This document shows positions 20,541-33,472 of a stretch of DNA of 64,000 nucleotides, in pieces. Positions within the stretch are counted from its first letter, which is position 1. Each line of letters starts with the position of its first letter. The notes below the pieces were generated by a model, which saw only the letters and a program-made list of their open reading frames with translations, was not told the DNA's origin and did no database searches. The position numbers and the translations under genes were made by a program. Where the stretch lies: assembly GCA_020633495.1 (NCBI GenBank), contig JACKDR010000020.1, positions 62,001-126,000 on the forward strand, read 5' to 3'. This stretch comes from Kofleriaceae bacterium. Lineage in GTDB: Bacteria > Myxococcota_A > Polyangia > Haliangiales > Haliangiaceae.

Positions 20541-21587
20541 ATGCTGGAATGGCTCATCTCGCGTCTGCGCCGACCGCGGCGGCCGACCTCCGCCCCTCAT
20601 GCGCGACGCGGGGCCCGGCGCCCGACCGCACCGCCGGCTCGACGGACCCGGCGGCTGGACGCCGCCGAGCCGGCGCCGACCCTGATGACGCTGCTGTCCC
20701 TCGTCGCCACCGACGCCCTGGCCGAGGCGCCCGTGCTCGACCCGGAGCAGCTCGGCGCCCTCCTCTACCGGGTCCGCAGCCGCGCCATCGCCGATCGCGC
20801 CTTGCCGACCTCGTTCCCCGCGGTGGCCGCACGGGTCGTCGACGTGCTGGAGCAAGAGGACGTCGACGTCAACCAGCTGGTGCGTCTGGTCCAGCAGGAT
20901 GTCGCGATCACCGCGACCTTGCTCGGCGTCGCCAACTCGGCGGCGATGGGGGTCGGGCGCCCGGTCACCGAGGTCCGCGACGCGATCGTCCACCTGGGCA
21001 CGCGCGAGGTCGGCGCGGTCGCGATCGGCGCCGCCGGCCGCGCCCTGTTCGAGCCCCGGTCCCGGGTCGAGTTCGAGACCTTCGCGACGCTGTGGCCGGC
21101 GATGTACCAGGACGCGCTCGGCGCCGGCCTCACCGCGGACTGGCTCGCCCACACCCTGCGCGCGCCGGGCCGCGAGTCCGCGTTCATCGCCGGCATGCTG
21201 CGCGAGCTGGGGCGCCCCACCACGCTGCGGGCGATCGCCGGCATGGTCATCGCCGGCGAGATCGATCGCCCCGACGACGCCACCGTGGCGACCCTGGTCG
21301 ACGAGGCCGGCCCCGAGGTCGGCCGTGCCCTGATCGAGAACCTGCACCTGCCGCCGGCGCTGGCGGCGGTGTGTGACGAGCGCGGCGACAGCACGCCCCT
21401 GACCCAGATCGCGCGGCTGGCGGCGGCGGCCGGCGCGCTGCTCGCGGCGCGACCACGACCGTGGCGCTGGGCCAGCCAGGCCCACGACGCCGCGACCCGG
21501 CTCGGCCTGTCGGTCGCGCAGCTGCGGGCGACGCTCACCCGCCGCGGCGAGGATGCGACGGCCGCGCGCCAGCTGGCGACCGCCTGA
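20541..21587 (+). CDS. HDOD domain protein
   Basis: 348 residues from ATG 20541. A basic, Pro-rich N-terminus of about 50 residues precedes the HDOD core at about 75-290. Recognisable blocks are LPTSFPAVAARVVDVLEQEDVDVNQLVRLVQQDVAITATLLGVANSAAMG, then VTEVRDAIVHLGTREVGAVAIG, and the later FIAGMLRELGRPTTL. HDOD proteins lack HD catalytic pairs and act as adaptors in signalling and motility. The gene is divergent from the sigma factor, and its last 53 nt overlap the 3' end of nnr on the other strand. It may start upstream, since the frame is open to 20391, but nothing favours that. Confidence 0.85.
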   Translation: MLEWLISRLRRPRRPTSAPHARRGARRPTAPPARRTRRLDAAEPAPTLMTLLSLVATDALAEAPVLDPEQLGALLYRVRSRAIADRALPTSFPAVAARVVDVLEQEDVDVNQLVRLVQQDVAITATLLGVANSAAMGVGRPVTEVRDAIVHLGTREVGAVAIGAAGRALFEPRSRVEFETFATLWPAMYQDALGAGLTADWLAHTLRAPGRESAFIAGMLRELGRPTTLRAIAGMVIAGEIDRPDDATVATLVDEAGPEVGRALIENLHLPPALAAVCDERGDSTPLTQIARLAAAAGALLAARPRPWRWASQAHDAATRLGLSVAQLRATLTRRGEDATAARQLATA

Positions 21588-23110
21588 CCGCGGCGAGCGC
21601 GGCCAGCGCCGGGCCGAGCTGGTCGGCGACGTCGGCGGCGGTGGCGCCCCGGCTGCCGAACGCGCGCCCGGCGCGATCGCCGGCGTCGCCGTGGACCCAG
21701 ACGCCGAGCCGGGCGGCGTCGACCGGCGCCAGGCCCTGGGCGACCAGGGCGCCGATGACGCCGGCGAGGACGTCGCCGGTGCCGCCGGTGGCGAGCGCGG
21801 GACCGCCGGTCGGGTTGATCGCGACGAAGTCGTCGCCGAGCGTGCCGTCGCAGACCAGCGTGCGCGCGCCCTTGAGCACCGCGACGACGCGGCCGTCGCC
21901 GGCCAGCCGGCGGACCGCGGCCAGGCGATCGGCCTCGACGGTGGCGGCGTCGCAGCCGAGCAGCCGGCCGGCCTCGCCAGGGTGCGGCGTGACGATCGCC
22001 GGCGCCGCCGCCGCGGCCAGCCCGGCCAGGCCGCCGGGCAGCTGGTTGAGACCGTCGGCGTCGAGCACCAGCGGCACACCCAGCTCCAGCGCCGCCGCGA
22101 CCAGCGCGGCGCCCGCGCGCCGCGCGCACCAGGCCCGGCCCGAGGACCACGCACGCCTTGCCGGCGGCGAGCGCGCGCAGCTGCTCGGGATCGTCGCAGC
22201 GCGCGGTCATGACCGGGTCCGGCGCGGTCAGCTCGTCAGCGCCTGGGCCCGCCAGGGTCACCAGGCCGGCGCCGCCGCGCAGCGCGCCCACGCCGCCAGG
22301 CGCGCGCGCGCCGCGGTGACCGGGGCTGCCGGCGACCACCAGGACGTGGCCGCGCCGGCCCTTGTGGTCCATCGCGCCGGCCCGCGGCGCGGTCGCGGCG
22401 ACGTCGTCGCGCTCGAGCAGCCCGGCGCGCACGGCGCCGGCGTCGGCGAGGCGACGCGGGATGCCGATCTCGGCGACCCGGACCTGGCCGGCGTGGACGA
22501 AGCCGGGCGCGCCGACCAGCCCGATCTTGAGCGCCGCCATCGTGACCGTGACGTCGGCGGCGACCACGACGCCGTGGACGCGGCCGGTGTCGGCGTCGAG
22601 GCCGCTCGGCAGATCGGCGGCGACGACGCGGGCGCCGCCGGCGCGGGCGTCGTTGACCCGCGCGATGACCTCGGCGAGGTGGCCGTCGATCGCCCGCGCC
22701 AGGCCGGTGCCGAACAGGGCGTCGACGACGACCGCGGCGCCGGCCAGCGTGGCCCGGTGCTCGTCGAGCGCCGCCGCGGTGGTGACGTCGTGGACGCGGC
22801 CGCCGGTGCGCTCGAGGGCGTCGAGGTGGACCCGGGCGTCGCCGCGGACCGCGGCGCGCGGCGCCGCCAGCAGGGTCACGGCGTCGACGCCGCGCTCGGC
22901 GAGGACGCGGGCGCAGACGAAGCCGTCGCCGCCGTTGTTGCCGGGGCCGCACACCACGACCACCGTGCCGGCGGCGCCGGCCAGCGCCGCGGCGGCGTCG
23001 GCGACCGCGCGCCCGGCGGTCTCCATCAGCACGACGCCCGGCAGGCCGACGTCCTCGATCGTCGCCCGATCGAGCTCGCGCATCTCGGCGGCGGTGACGA
23101 CCGGCCGCAT
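21535..23110 (-). CDS. nnr: Bifunctional NAD(P)H-hydrate epimerase/dehydratase (frame break near 22.1 kb)
   Basis: Repairs hydrated NADH and NADPH. The N-terminal epimerase (YjeF_N) domain starts at ATG 23110 and shows CGPGNNGGDGFVCAR and AADLPSGLDADTG. The dehydratase domain begins at about residue 245 (HKGRRGHVLVVAGSPGHRG). At 22105-22130 the homology moves to another frame: ACVVLGPGLVRAAR in the first, then PLVLDADGLNQLPGG, TPHPGEAGRLLG and GGTGDVLAGVIGAL in the second, ending at the stop at 21535. The break sits in an alternating GC run (CGCGCGGCGCGCGGGCG), so a one-base indel is the simplest explanation. The gene starts 6 nt after glmM ends and is the last of its operon. It overlaps the HDOD gene tail-to-tail by 53 nt. 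Confidence 0.85.
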
Positions 23111-23116
23111 CGCGGG

Positions 23117-24490
23117 TCAGCCCCGGCAGGCCGCGACCAGGGCCGCGGCGATCGACTCGGCCTGGGCCTGGATGCGGGCCTGGTCCGGGCCCTCGATCAT
23201 GACGCGGGCCTTGTGCTCGGTGCCGCTGTAGCGGACCAGCACCCGGCCGTCCTCGCCGAGCTCGCGCTCGACCTGACCGATCAGGCGCTGGACGTCCGGC
23301 AGGTCGTCGATGGGGCGCTTGCGGTCGACCTTGACGTTGACCAGCACCTGCGGCGCCCGGGTCATGACCCGCGCCAGCTCCGACAGCGGCCGCTCCTCGC
23401 GGACCATCACCGCCAGCACCCGCAGCGCGGCGATGATGCCGTCGCCGGTGGTGGCGTGGTCGAGGAAGACCAGGTGGCCGGACTGCTCGCCGCCGAGGTT
23501 GAAGCCGCCGCGGCGCATCTCCTCGACCACGTAGCGGTCGCCGACCTGGGTCCGGACCAGCTGGCCGCCGGCCGCCTTGATCGCGCGCTCGAGGCCCAGG
23601 TTCGACATGACCGTCGCGACCAGCGTGCCGCGCGCCAGCTTGCCCTCGGCGAGCATCCGGGTCGCGCACAGCGCCATGACCGCGTCGCCGTCGACCACCG
23701 CGCCGGTCTCGTCGACCATCTGGAGACGGTCGGCGTCGCCGTCGAACGCGACGCCGACGTGGGCGTGGTGCTCCTTGACCGCGGCGGCGAGCTCGCGCGG
23801 GTGCAGCGCGCCGCAGCCGGCGTTGATGTTCTTGCCGTCGGGCTCGCAGTTGATCGCGATGACCTTGGCGCCCAGCTCCTCGAGCACCAGCGGCCCGACC
23901 CGGTAGGCGGCGCCGTTGGCGCCGTCGACGACGATCTTGAGGCCGTCGAGGGTCAGCTCCGACGGGAACGCCGCCTTGCAGTAGACGACGTAGCGGCCGC
24001 GGGCGTCGTCGATCTTGTGCGAGTAGCCGATGTCGTCCGACGACGCGCGCCGGCGCTCGAGGTCGGGCGAGATCATCAGGGCCTCGATCTCGGCCTCGAC
24101 CTCGTCGGGCAGCTTGAAGCCGTCGCGGGCGAACAGCTTGATGCCGTTGTCCTCGTAGGGGTTGTGCGACGCGCTGATCACGATGCCGGCGTCGCAGCGC
24201 ATCGACGACGTGATGAACGCGATGCCCGGGGTCGGCAGCGGGCCGGTGGTCCAGACGTCGGCGCCCATCGCGACGATGCCCGAGGCCAGCGCGGTCTCGA
24301 ACATGTAGCCCGACAGCCGGGTGTCCTTGCCGATGACGATGCGGGTGTGGCGCTGCTGGCGGCGCAGCCGCGACGCCACCGCCATGCCGAGCCGCATCAC
24401 GGTCTCGCCGGTCATGGGGTCCACGTTGGCGACGCCGCGCACGCCGTCGGTTCCGAAGAGTCGTCGCTGGGCCATGGGTTTGCCGCTCAT
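23117..24490 (-). CDS. glmM: Phosphoglucosamine mutase
   Basis: Interconverts glucosamine-6-phosphate and glucosamine-1-phosphate for UDP-GlcNAc and cell-wall synthesis. 457 residues, normal length. Motifs: RLFGTDGVRG at the N-terminus; the active-site phosphoserine loop GIVISASHNPYEDNGIK at about residue 100; the metal-binding DGDADR (VAFDGDADRLQMVDE); GGEQSGH; and the C-terminal phosphate loop RYSGTEHKARVMIEG. The start is ATG 24490, one base after the ybbR stop (TGATATG), which suits coupling; ATG 24475 (residue 6) is equally close to the usual family start. The order dacA-ybbR-glmM is conserved in many bacteria, where c-di-AMP synthase activity is tied to GlmM. Confidence 0.97.
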   Translation of the reverse strand: MSGKPMAQRRLFGTDGVRGVANVDPMTGETVMRLGMAVASRLRRQQRHTRIVIGKDTRLSGYMFETALASGIVAMGADVWTTGPLPTPGIAFITSSMRCDAGIVISASHNPYEDNGIKLFARDGFKLPDEVEAEIEALMISPDLERRRASSDDIGYSHKIDDARGRYVVYCKAAFPSELTLDGLKIVVDGANGAAYRVGPLVLEELGAKVIAINCEPDGKNINAGCGALHPRELAAAVKEHHAHVGVAFDGDADRLQMVDETGAVVDGDAVMALCATRMLAEGKLARGTLVATVMSNLGLERAIKAAGGQLVRTQVGDRYVVEEMRRGGFNLGGEQSGHLVFLDHATTGDGIIAALRVLAVMVREERPLSELARVMTRAPQVLVNVKVDRKRPIDDLPDVQRLIGQVERELGEDGRVLVRYSGTEHKARVMIEGPDQARIQAQAESIAAALVAACRG

Positions 24491-24491
24491 A

Positions 24492-26409
<1,918 letters not shown>

Positions 26410-26413
<4 letters not shown>

Positions 26414-27282
26414 GACGGGCCCCCGGATCCCACGATCCTGGTGTACGCGAAAAGCGCGGTCCGCAGCAACAAGACGTCGTGGACGCGGAGCACCTGCGCG
26501 CCGGCGGCGACCGCGGCGAGGCAGACCCCGAGGGTGCCGGCGTCGAGCTCGGCCTCGGTGGCGCCGTCGGGGCGGCCGATCAGGCGGGCGACGAAGCGCT
26601 TGCGCGACGGCCCGAGCAGCACCGGGCGGCCCATGGCCTCGGACAGGTCGCCGGCGCGCGCCACCAGCGCGGCGTTGGTCGCGGCGTCGCCGCCCTTGCC
26701 GAAGCCGAGCCCGGGGTCGACCAGGGTCCGGTCGCGGACCGCGTCGGGCAGCGTGCGCATCCGGTCGCGCAGCTCGTTGGCGACGTCGGCCCAGTCGGCG
26801 GGCGCCTCGGCGCGGAAGACCTCGGCGAGGCTGCCGCCGCGCAGGTGGCCGCAGACGTAGGCGGCGCCGCTGGCGGCGACCGCGTCGTGCATCGCGGGGT
26901 CGAACAGGCCGCCGGCGATGTCGTTGACGATCTCGGCGCCGGCGTCGACCGCGGCGCGGGCCACGACCGCCTTGGTGGTGTCGATCGAGATCGGGACCTG
27001 GACCCGGCGGGCCAGCGCCTCGATCACCGGGACGACGCGGCGCCGCTCGGTGTCGGCGTCGACGGGGGCCGCGCGCGGGTTGGTGGCCTCGCCGCCGACG
27101 TCGAGCAGGTCGGCGCCGGCCTCGACCAGGGCGACCCCGTGCTGGACCGCGGCCTCGACGTCGAGGAACCGCCCGCCGTCGGAGAACGAGTCCGGGGTGA
27201 CGTTGACCACGCCCATGACGTACGGGCGGGTCCAGTCGAGGACCGCGCCGCGGAACCGGATGGGCGCGCACAGCCGGGGCAC
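26410..27282 (-). CDS. folP: Dihydropteroate synthase
   Basis: Joins 4-aminobenzoate to dihydropterin pyrophosphate in folate synthesis; a TIM barrel of 290 residues. Family motifs: GVVNVTPDSFSDGG, DTTKAVVARAAVDAGAEIVNDIAGG, DPGLGFGK, GPSRKRFVARLIG and the terminal RVHDV. The loop that usually reads GGESTRPG is GGEATNPR here, so the Arg that contacts pyrophosphate in E. coli DHPS is Asn, and the usual MHMRG block reads GHLRG. These may alter substrate or sulfonamide binding. It overlaps dacA by 4 nt and has 262 nt of spacer before ftsH upstream. Confidence 0.92.
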
Positions 27283-27544
27283 GGTGCGACCTTACAACCG
27301 CGCGCCGCGGCGAGCACGCCGCCGCCGCCCGCGATCACGCGCGAGCGCGCCGACCTCCGCGGGCCCGGCCGGCCGCCGGGCCGGTCGGGTCGGCGGCGGC
27401 GGCGGCCGCGGCGCGGGCGGTCAGCGCCGCCGGTCGGGCTGGGGCGCCGCGGCCGCGGCCCGGGCCGGGCGTGGAGGTCGCCCTGCCCCGGAGCCCGCGA
27501 CGTCGCGGGGCCGGAGCCGTGCGGCCCGACGGCCGGAGCGCGAC
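27283..27544. other. Intergenic spacer between ftsH and folP with a palindrome
   Basis: 262 nt of very GC-rich spacer. It contains a perfect 16-nt palindrome CCCGCGACGTCGCGGG at 27494-27509, about 36 nt after the ftsH stop in the direction of transcription. There is no T-run, so a simple intrinsic terminator is not proven. The palindrome could be a processing or partial termination site within the operon. No gene is seen. Confidence 0.5.
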
Positions 27545-29494
<1,950 letters not shown>

Positions 29495-29587
29495 GGAAGG
29501 GCTCGTTTCTCCACCGGGCCGTAGCCTGAAGGTCCCGAGAGTATACCCACGGTGGGGTCCCAAGCTACCCCCGCAAGGGGCCCTCCC

Positions 29588-30866
29588 TCATCGGGCAGGA
29601 GGGGCGGAACGCACATCGATCTCGGCCATGTACGCGGCGCCGACGTGCTCGGCCCAGACGATCTCTCCGTCGGGCCGGACCACCACCCGCGCGGCGCTGC
29701 GGGAGCGGCGCGGCACCCGCGCGTCGGTGAACAGATCGGAGAGCTTGCGCGACCGGCCGCGCAGCCGGGCCGGCCGCATCCGGTCGCCGGGCCGCGGTGT
29801 CCGGATCGCGTACGGGCCGTCGGGGCCGGTGACCCACAGCGGCGCGGGCGCCGGCGCCGCGGCCGCGGCCGCGGGCACGACGCGGAGCTGGTCGTAGGTG
29901 CGCTCGATCGTCGCACCCGGCACCGACAGCCGGCGGGTGCCGCGGCGCGGCGCGGTGATCAGGGCCCAGGCCGCGTCGAGGTGGCAGGCCTGCAGGCCGC
30001 GGTCGCCGGCGAGCCGGGCCAGGGCGCGCTTGGCCGCGGCCGGCCCCAGCGCGCAGCGCAGCGCCGCGACGCTCGAGCACGCGCTGCCGCCGCGCGGCGG
30101 CGGCGGCGTCGGCGTCGGCGTCGGCGCCGTCGCCGTCGCCGCCCGCGAGCGCCGGCCCGGCGATCGCGTCGAGCGCCGCGGCCTGCTCGGCGGCGGCGCG
30201 GGCCAGGCGGCCCAGCGCCTGCTCGAGCCGCGGGTTCTCGGCGACCAGGACCGGCCACACCCGGTGGCGCAGCCGGACCCGCGCGAACCGCTCGTCGTGG
30301 TTCATCGGATCGTCGACCGGTGACAGGCCGCGCGCCGCGACGTAGGCGAGGACGTCGGCGCGCGGGGTGTCGAGCAGCGGCCGGCGGTAGCGGCCGCGGC
30401 GCGCCGGGATGCCGGCGAGCCCGGCGGGGCCGGTGCCGCGCAAGAGCCGCAGGAGCACGGTCTCGGCCTGGTCGCGCGCGGTGTGCGCGGTCAGCACGAC
30501 CGCGAGGTCGTGGTCGGCGGCGAGGCGGTCGAGCGCGGCGTAGCGGGCCCGGCGCGCCGCGTCCTCGAGCGAGGCCCGGCGCGCCACCGCGACCCGCACG
30601 ACCTCGGCGGCGGCGCCGCGGCCGCGCGCCCAGGCCGCGACCTCGGCGGCGACCTCGGCGCTGCCGGCGCGCAGCCCGTGATCGACGTGCAGCACGACCA
30701 CGCGCGCGGCGCCGGCGACGTCGATCGCGGCGTCGGCGAGGACCCGCGAGTCGGGGCCGCCCGAGCACGCCACGCCGATGCGCGCCGGCGCGGCGACGGC
30801 GGCGACAGCGGCGGCGACGGCGCGGCGGACGCGGAGGACGACGGCGGGCGTGCGACGACGAGGCAC
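29588..30866 (-). CDS. tilS: tRNA(Ile)-lysidine synthase (frame break near 30.1 kb)
   Basis: Modifies C34 of tRNA-Ile(CAU) to lysidine so that it reads AUA. The start is GTG 30866. The PP-loop ATPase motif is ACSGGPDSR, followed by HVDHGLRAGSAE, TAHTARDQAETVLLRLLRGTG and the LLDTPRADVLAY region. Near 30075-30115 the frame becomes Arg-rich, while another frame continues with ACSSVAALRCALGPAAAKRALARLAG and the TilS C-terminal domain (RPGDRMRPARLRGRSRKLSDLFTDARVPRRSR) to the stop at 29588. The break lies in a GCC/GCG repeat. Because lysidine synthesis is normally essential, a sequencing indel is more likely than inactivation. It heads the tilS-ftsH-folP-dacA-ybbR-glmM-nnr unit. Confidence 0.85.
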
Positions 30867-30873
30867 CGCCGAC

Positions 30874-30879
30874 AGGATA
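30874..30879 (-). promoter_or_regulatory. -10-like hexamer TATCCT before tilS
   Basis: On the minus strand, TATCCT ends 7 nt before the GTG start of tilS. It matches the TAnnnT pattern seen at several other starts. It would drive the seven-gene operon from a leaderless transcript. Confidence 0.35.
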
Positions 30880-30920
30880 GCGGACCCGCCGCGCACGCCA
30901 GGCCGGCGCGGGCCCGGCAG

Positions 30921-30949
30921 TTGACAGGGTGCCACCGCGGGTCCAAGTT
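30921..30949 (+). promoter_or_regulatory. Candidate promoter TTGACA-17-CAAGTT
   Basis: A perfect -35 TTGACA at 30921-30926, a 17-nt spacer, and a weak -10 CAAGTT ending 10 nt before ATG 30960. It is divergent from the tilS hexamer within the same 93-nt gap. Confidence 0.4.
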
Positions 30950-30959
30950 CCGCCGGCCC

Positions 30960-32633
30960 ATGGCGCGCAACGAACCACCGGCGCCCCCGCCGGGTCCCCT
31001 GTCCCGCTTGCGGCGCGACCTCGCCGGCCCCCGCGGCTACCAGCGCGTCGACGCGCTGCTGTCGAGCCCCGACCCCGCGGCGGCGGTCGCCGCGCTGTCG
31101 CCGCCGGCGCTGTTCGAGCTGGTGACCCAGGTCGGCTTCGCCGACTGCACCGATCTGATCGCGCTGGCGACCCCGGAGCAGATCCGCGGCTGCCTCGATC
31201 TCGACCTCTGGGACCGCGACCGCCCCCTGGTCGACACCGCGCAGCCGTGGCTGGCCGCGGTGATCGAGGCCGGCTTCGAGAAGGTCGGCGAGGTCTGGGA
31301 CGGCCTCGACCCCGAGCTGCGCGCGCTGGTGCTGCAGCGCCACACCCGGATCTGGGACCTGTCGCTGGGCGAGGAGCCCGACGAGAGCTCCGGCCTGCCC
31401 TGGTACTTCACCCCCGACACGTTCTTCTGCGTCGAGCTGCAGGGCGACGAGGACCACGTCCGCCACACCCGCCAGCTGCTCGAGGATCTCTACCGCGCCG
31501 ACCCGGTGCTGGCGCGGCACTCGATCATGGCGGCGCACTCCGAGCCGGCGTCCGAGCTCGAGGAGACCGCGTACCGGTGGCGCTCCGGGCGGCTCGCCGA
31601 TCTCGGCTACGTCGACTTCTACGAGGCGCTCGATCTGTTCCAGCCGCTCGAGCCCGACCAGGTGACGATCGGCGAGGGCACCCAGGAGCGCCCCGACCTG
31701 ATCGACGACGAGGACCACGCGCCGCGCGCGCTGCCGGCGACGATCGCCGAGCAGGTGGTGTCGCGGAGCTTCCTGGCCCGCGCCCTCGACGCCGTCGCGG
31801 ATCCCGCCGAGGCCGAGCGCCTCGAGGGCGCGATCCTGATCGTGACCAACAAGGTGCTGTCGGCGGCGCGGGTCAAGCCCGGCGACCTCGACGCCCTGCG
31901 CCGCGGCGCCGCCTACGCGACGTCGACGGTGTCGCTCGGCCTCGAGATCGTCGCGCGCGGCGACGTCGAGCGCGCCGCGGCGACGCTGGCGTCGGTGTCG
32001 CTGACCCGGCTGCACCGGGTCGGCCACACGATCGCGCTCAAGCTGGCGCGCCTGGCCCGCGGCCTCGCCGCCGGCGCCGCGCTCGCCGGCGCGCCCGCCG
32101 CCGACGTCGTCGACGCCCTGGTCCGGCCGCGGCCGTGGCTGTCGCGCGTCCTCGACGATCCGCCCGGCCCCGGGGTGCGGCCGTTCGAGTCCCAGGCCGA
32201 TCTGCGCCGGGTCGCCGAGGTGCTGAGCCGGCTGACCCTGCGGGTCGCGATCGCCGAGGCCCTCGGCGTCGATCTGCGCGCCGTCGCCGAGCTGCCCGAG
32301 CCGCGGCCCGCGCTCGACGACCACGCCCGCACCGCGCTGGTCCGGGTCGTCACCGGCGGCCCGCTGTCGAGCGCGCCGCTGACCGGCGCGGAGCTGACCG
32401 CGTTCCGCGCCGCCGGCTTCGACGGCGCCGCGCTGCGCGACGACGCCGGCGAGCGGGCCCAGGCCGCGATCGCCGGGCTGCTCGACCGCCAGGGCCTGGC
32501 CGCCGGGCGCGACGCCCTGCCCGCGCTGGTCGCCGGCTGGCTCGCCGATCTCGAGCGCACCTTCGGCGGCCTCACCGGCGCGATCGACGGCCGCTTCGTC
32601 GACGGCGTCCTGGTCGCGGCGACCCGGTCGTAG
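30960..32633 (+). CDS. DUF6178-like protein
   Basis: 557 residues from ATG 30960. No signal peptide or clear membrane helix; probably cytoplasmic and largely alpha-helical. The N-terminal half carries blocks I associate with the DUF6178 family of delta-proteobacteria and Myxococcota: LFELVTQVGFADCTDLIALATPEQIRGCLDLDLWDRDR, WLAAVIEAGFEKVGEVWDGLDPELRALVLQRH, then PWYFTPDTFFCVELQGDED and a LGYVDFYEALDLF segment. No catalytic motif is visible. It is divergent from tilS and converges with rnc (11-nt gap). The family name is from memory and its function is unknown. Confidence 0.75.
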   Translation: MARNEPPAPPPGPLSRLRRDLAGPRGYQRVDALLSSPDPAAAVAALSPPALFELVTQVGFADCTDLIALATPEQIRGCLDLDLWDRDRPLVDTAQPWLAAVIEAGFEKVGEVWDGLDPELRALVLQRHTRIWDLSLGEEPDESSGLPWYFTPDTFFCVELQGDEDHVRHTRQLLEDLYRADPVLARHSIMAAHSEPASELEETAYRWRSGRLADLGYVDFYEALDLFQPLEPDQVTIGEGTQERPDLIDDEDHAPRALPATIAEQVVSRSFLARALDAVADPAEAERLEGAILIVTNKVLSAARVKPGDLDALRRGAAYATSTVSLGLEIVARGDVERAAATLASVSLTRLHRVGHTIALKLARLARGLAAGAALAGAPAADVVDALVRPRPWLSRVLDDPPGPGVRPFESQADLRRVAEVLSRLTLRVAIAEALGVDLRAVAELPEPRPALDDHARTALVRVVTGGPLSSAPLTGAELTAFRAAGFDGAALRDDAGERAQAAIAGLLDRQGLAAGRDALPALVAGWLADLERTFGGLTGAIDGRFVDGVLVAATRS

Positions 32634-32644
32634 ACCCGGCCCGC

Positions 32645-33400
32645 CTACGCCGGCGGCTTGGCGGCGAGCTCGGCGCGCAGGCTCTCGAGCTCGTCGCCGT
32701 CGACCGCGGCGAGCCGGAACGCGGCCTCGGCCGCGGCCAGCTGCTCGGCCTCCTTCTTGGAGCGGCCGATCGCGCGCGACCACACCTTGTCGACCATGAC
32801 GACCTCGACGATGAACCGCTTGTCGTGATCGGGGCCGAGCTCGGCGACGACGACGTAGTCGGGCGTGGTCTTGAGCTTGGCCTGCGCCGCCTCCTGCAGG
32901 CGGGTCTTGTGATCGTGGAAGCCCTTGAACTCGACCTTGTCGAGGCGCTCCTCGAGCAGCCGCGACACCAGCTCCCACACCGCGGGGAAGCCGCCGTCGA
33001 GGTAGACCGCGGCGACCACGGCCTCGAAAGCGTCGGCCAGGATCGACGCCTTGTGGCGGCCGCCCGACCGGTCCTCGCCCTTGCCGAGCTTGATCCACTC
33101 GCCGAGGCCGAGCGTGCCGGCGATCGCGGCGAGGCCGCTCTCCGACACCACCTGGGCCCGGGTCACCGACAGCTGGCCCTCGCGCAGCTGCGGGAACCGG
33201 ACCATGAGCTGGTGGCCGACGACGAGATCGAGGACGGCGTCGCCGAGGAACTCGAGGCGCTCGTTGTCGCCGGCGGGGTCGTCGGGGTGCTCGTTGGCCC
33301 ACGACGCGTGGCGCAGCGCGGTCGCGAGCAGGCCGCGCTCGCGGAACCGGTAGCCGAGGACCTCCTCGAGGCGCTCGTGATCGTCGGCCGCGCTGCTCAT
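32645..33400 (-). CDS. rnc: Ribonuclease III
   Basis: Cuts double-stranded RNA in rRNA processing and mRNA decay. 251 residues from ATG 33400 (a Met 6 codons upstream is less likely). Signature at about residue 40: NERLEFLGDAVLDLVVG, with the catalytic Glu and Asp; the second acidic cluster is KASILADAFEAVVAAVYLDGG. The C-terminal dsRNA-binding domain is DHKTRLQEAAQAKLKTTPDYVVVAELGPDHDKRFIVEV...GRSKKEAEQLAAAEA. A TATCGT hexamer (33409-33414) ends 8 nt before the start. It is divergent from the kinase-ATPase gene. Confidence 0.97.
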   Translation of the reverse strand: MSSAADDHERLEEVLGYRFRERGLLATALRHASWANEHPDDPAGDNERLEFLGDAVLDLVVGHQLMVRFPQLREGQLSVTRAQVVSESGLAAIAGTLGLGEWIKLGKGEDRSGGRHKASILADAFEAVVAAVYLDGGFPAVWELVSRLLEERLDKVEFKGFHDHKTRLQEAAQAKLKTTPDYVVVAELGPDHDKRFIVEVVMVDKVWSRAIGRSKKEAEQLAAAEAAFRLAAVDGDELESLRAELAAKPPA

Positions 33401-33408
33401 GCCCGGCG

Positions 33409-33414
33409 ACGATA
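33409..33414 (-). promoter_or_regulatory. -10-like hexamer TATCGT before rnc
   Basis: Minus-strand TATCGT ending 8 nt before ATG 33400. It sits in a 72-nt divergent gap with a second TATCGT facing the other way, so the two genes may share a compact back-to-back promoter. Confidence 0.35.
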
Positions 33415-33456
33415 ACACCTCGCGCGGGCCCGATCAGGGGCGCGCCGCGCCCGTGG

Positions 33457-33462
33457 TATCGT
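33457..33462 (+). promoter_or_regulatory. -10-like hexamer TATCGT before the kinase-ATPase gene
   Basis: TATCGT ends 10 nt before GTG 33473. No strong -35 is seen. It mirrors the rnc hexamer on the other strand. Confidence 0.3.
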
Positions 33463-33472
33463 CGGGCGCAGC

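Noticed and set aside
27494..27509. Intrinsic terminator after ftsH
   Set aside because: The palindrome is perfect but there is no loop or T-run, and the downstream genes belong to the same conserved operon.
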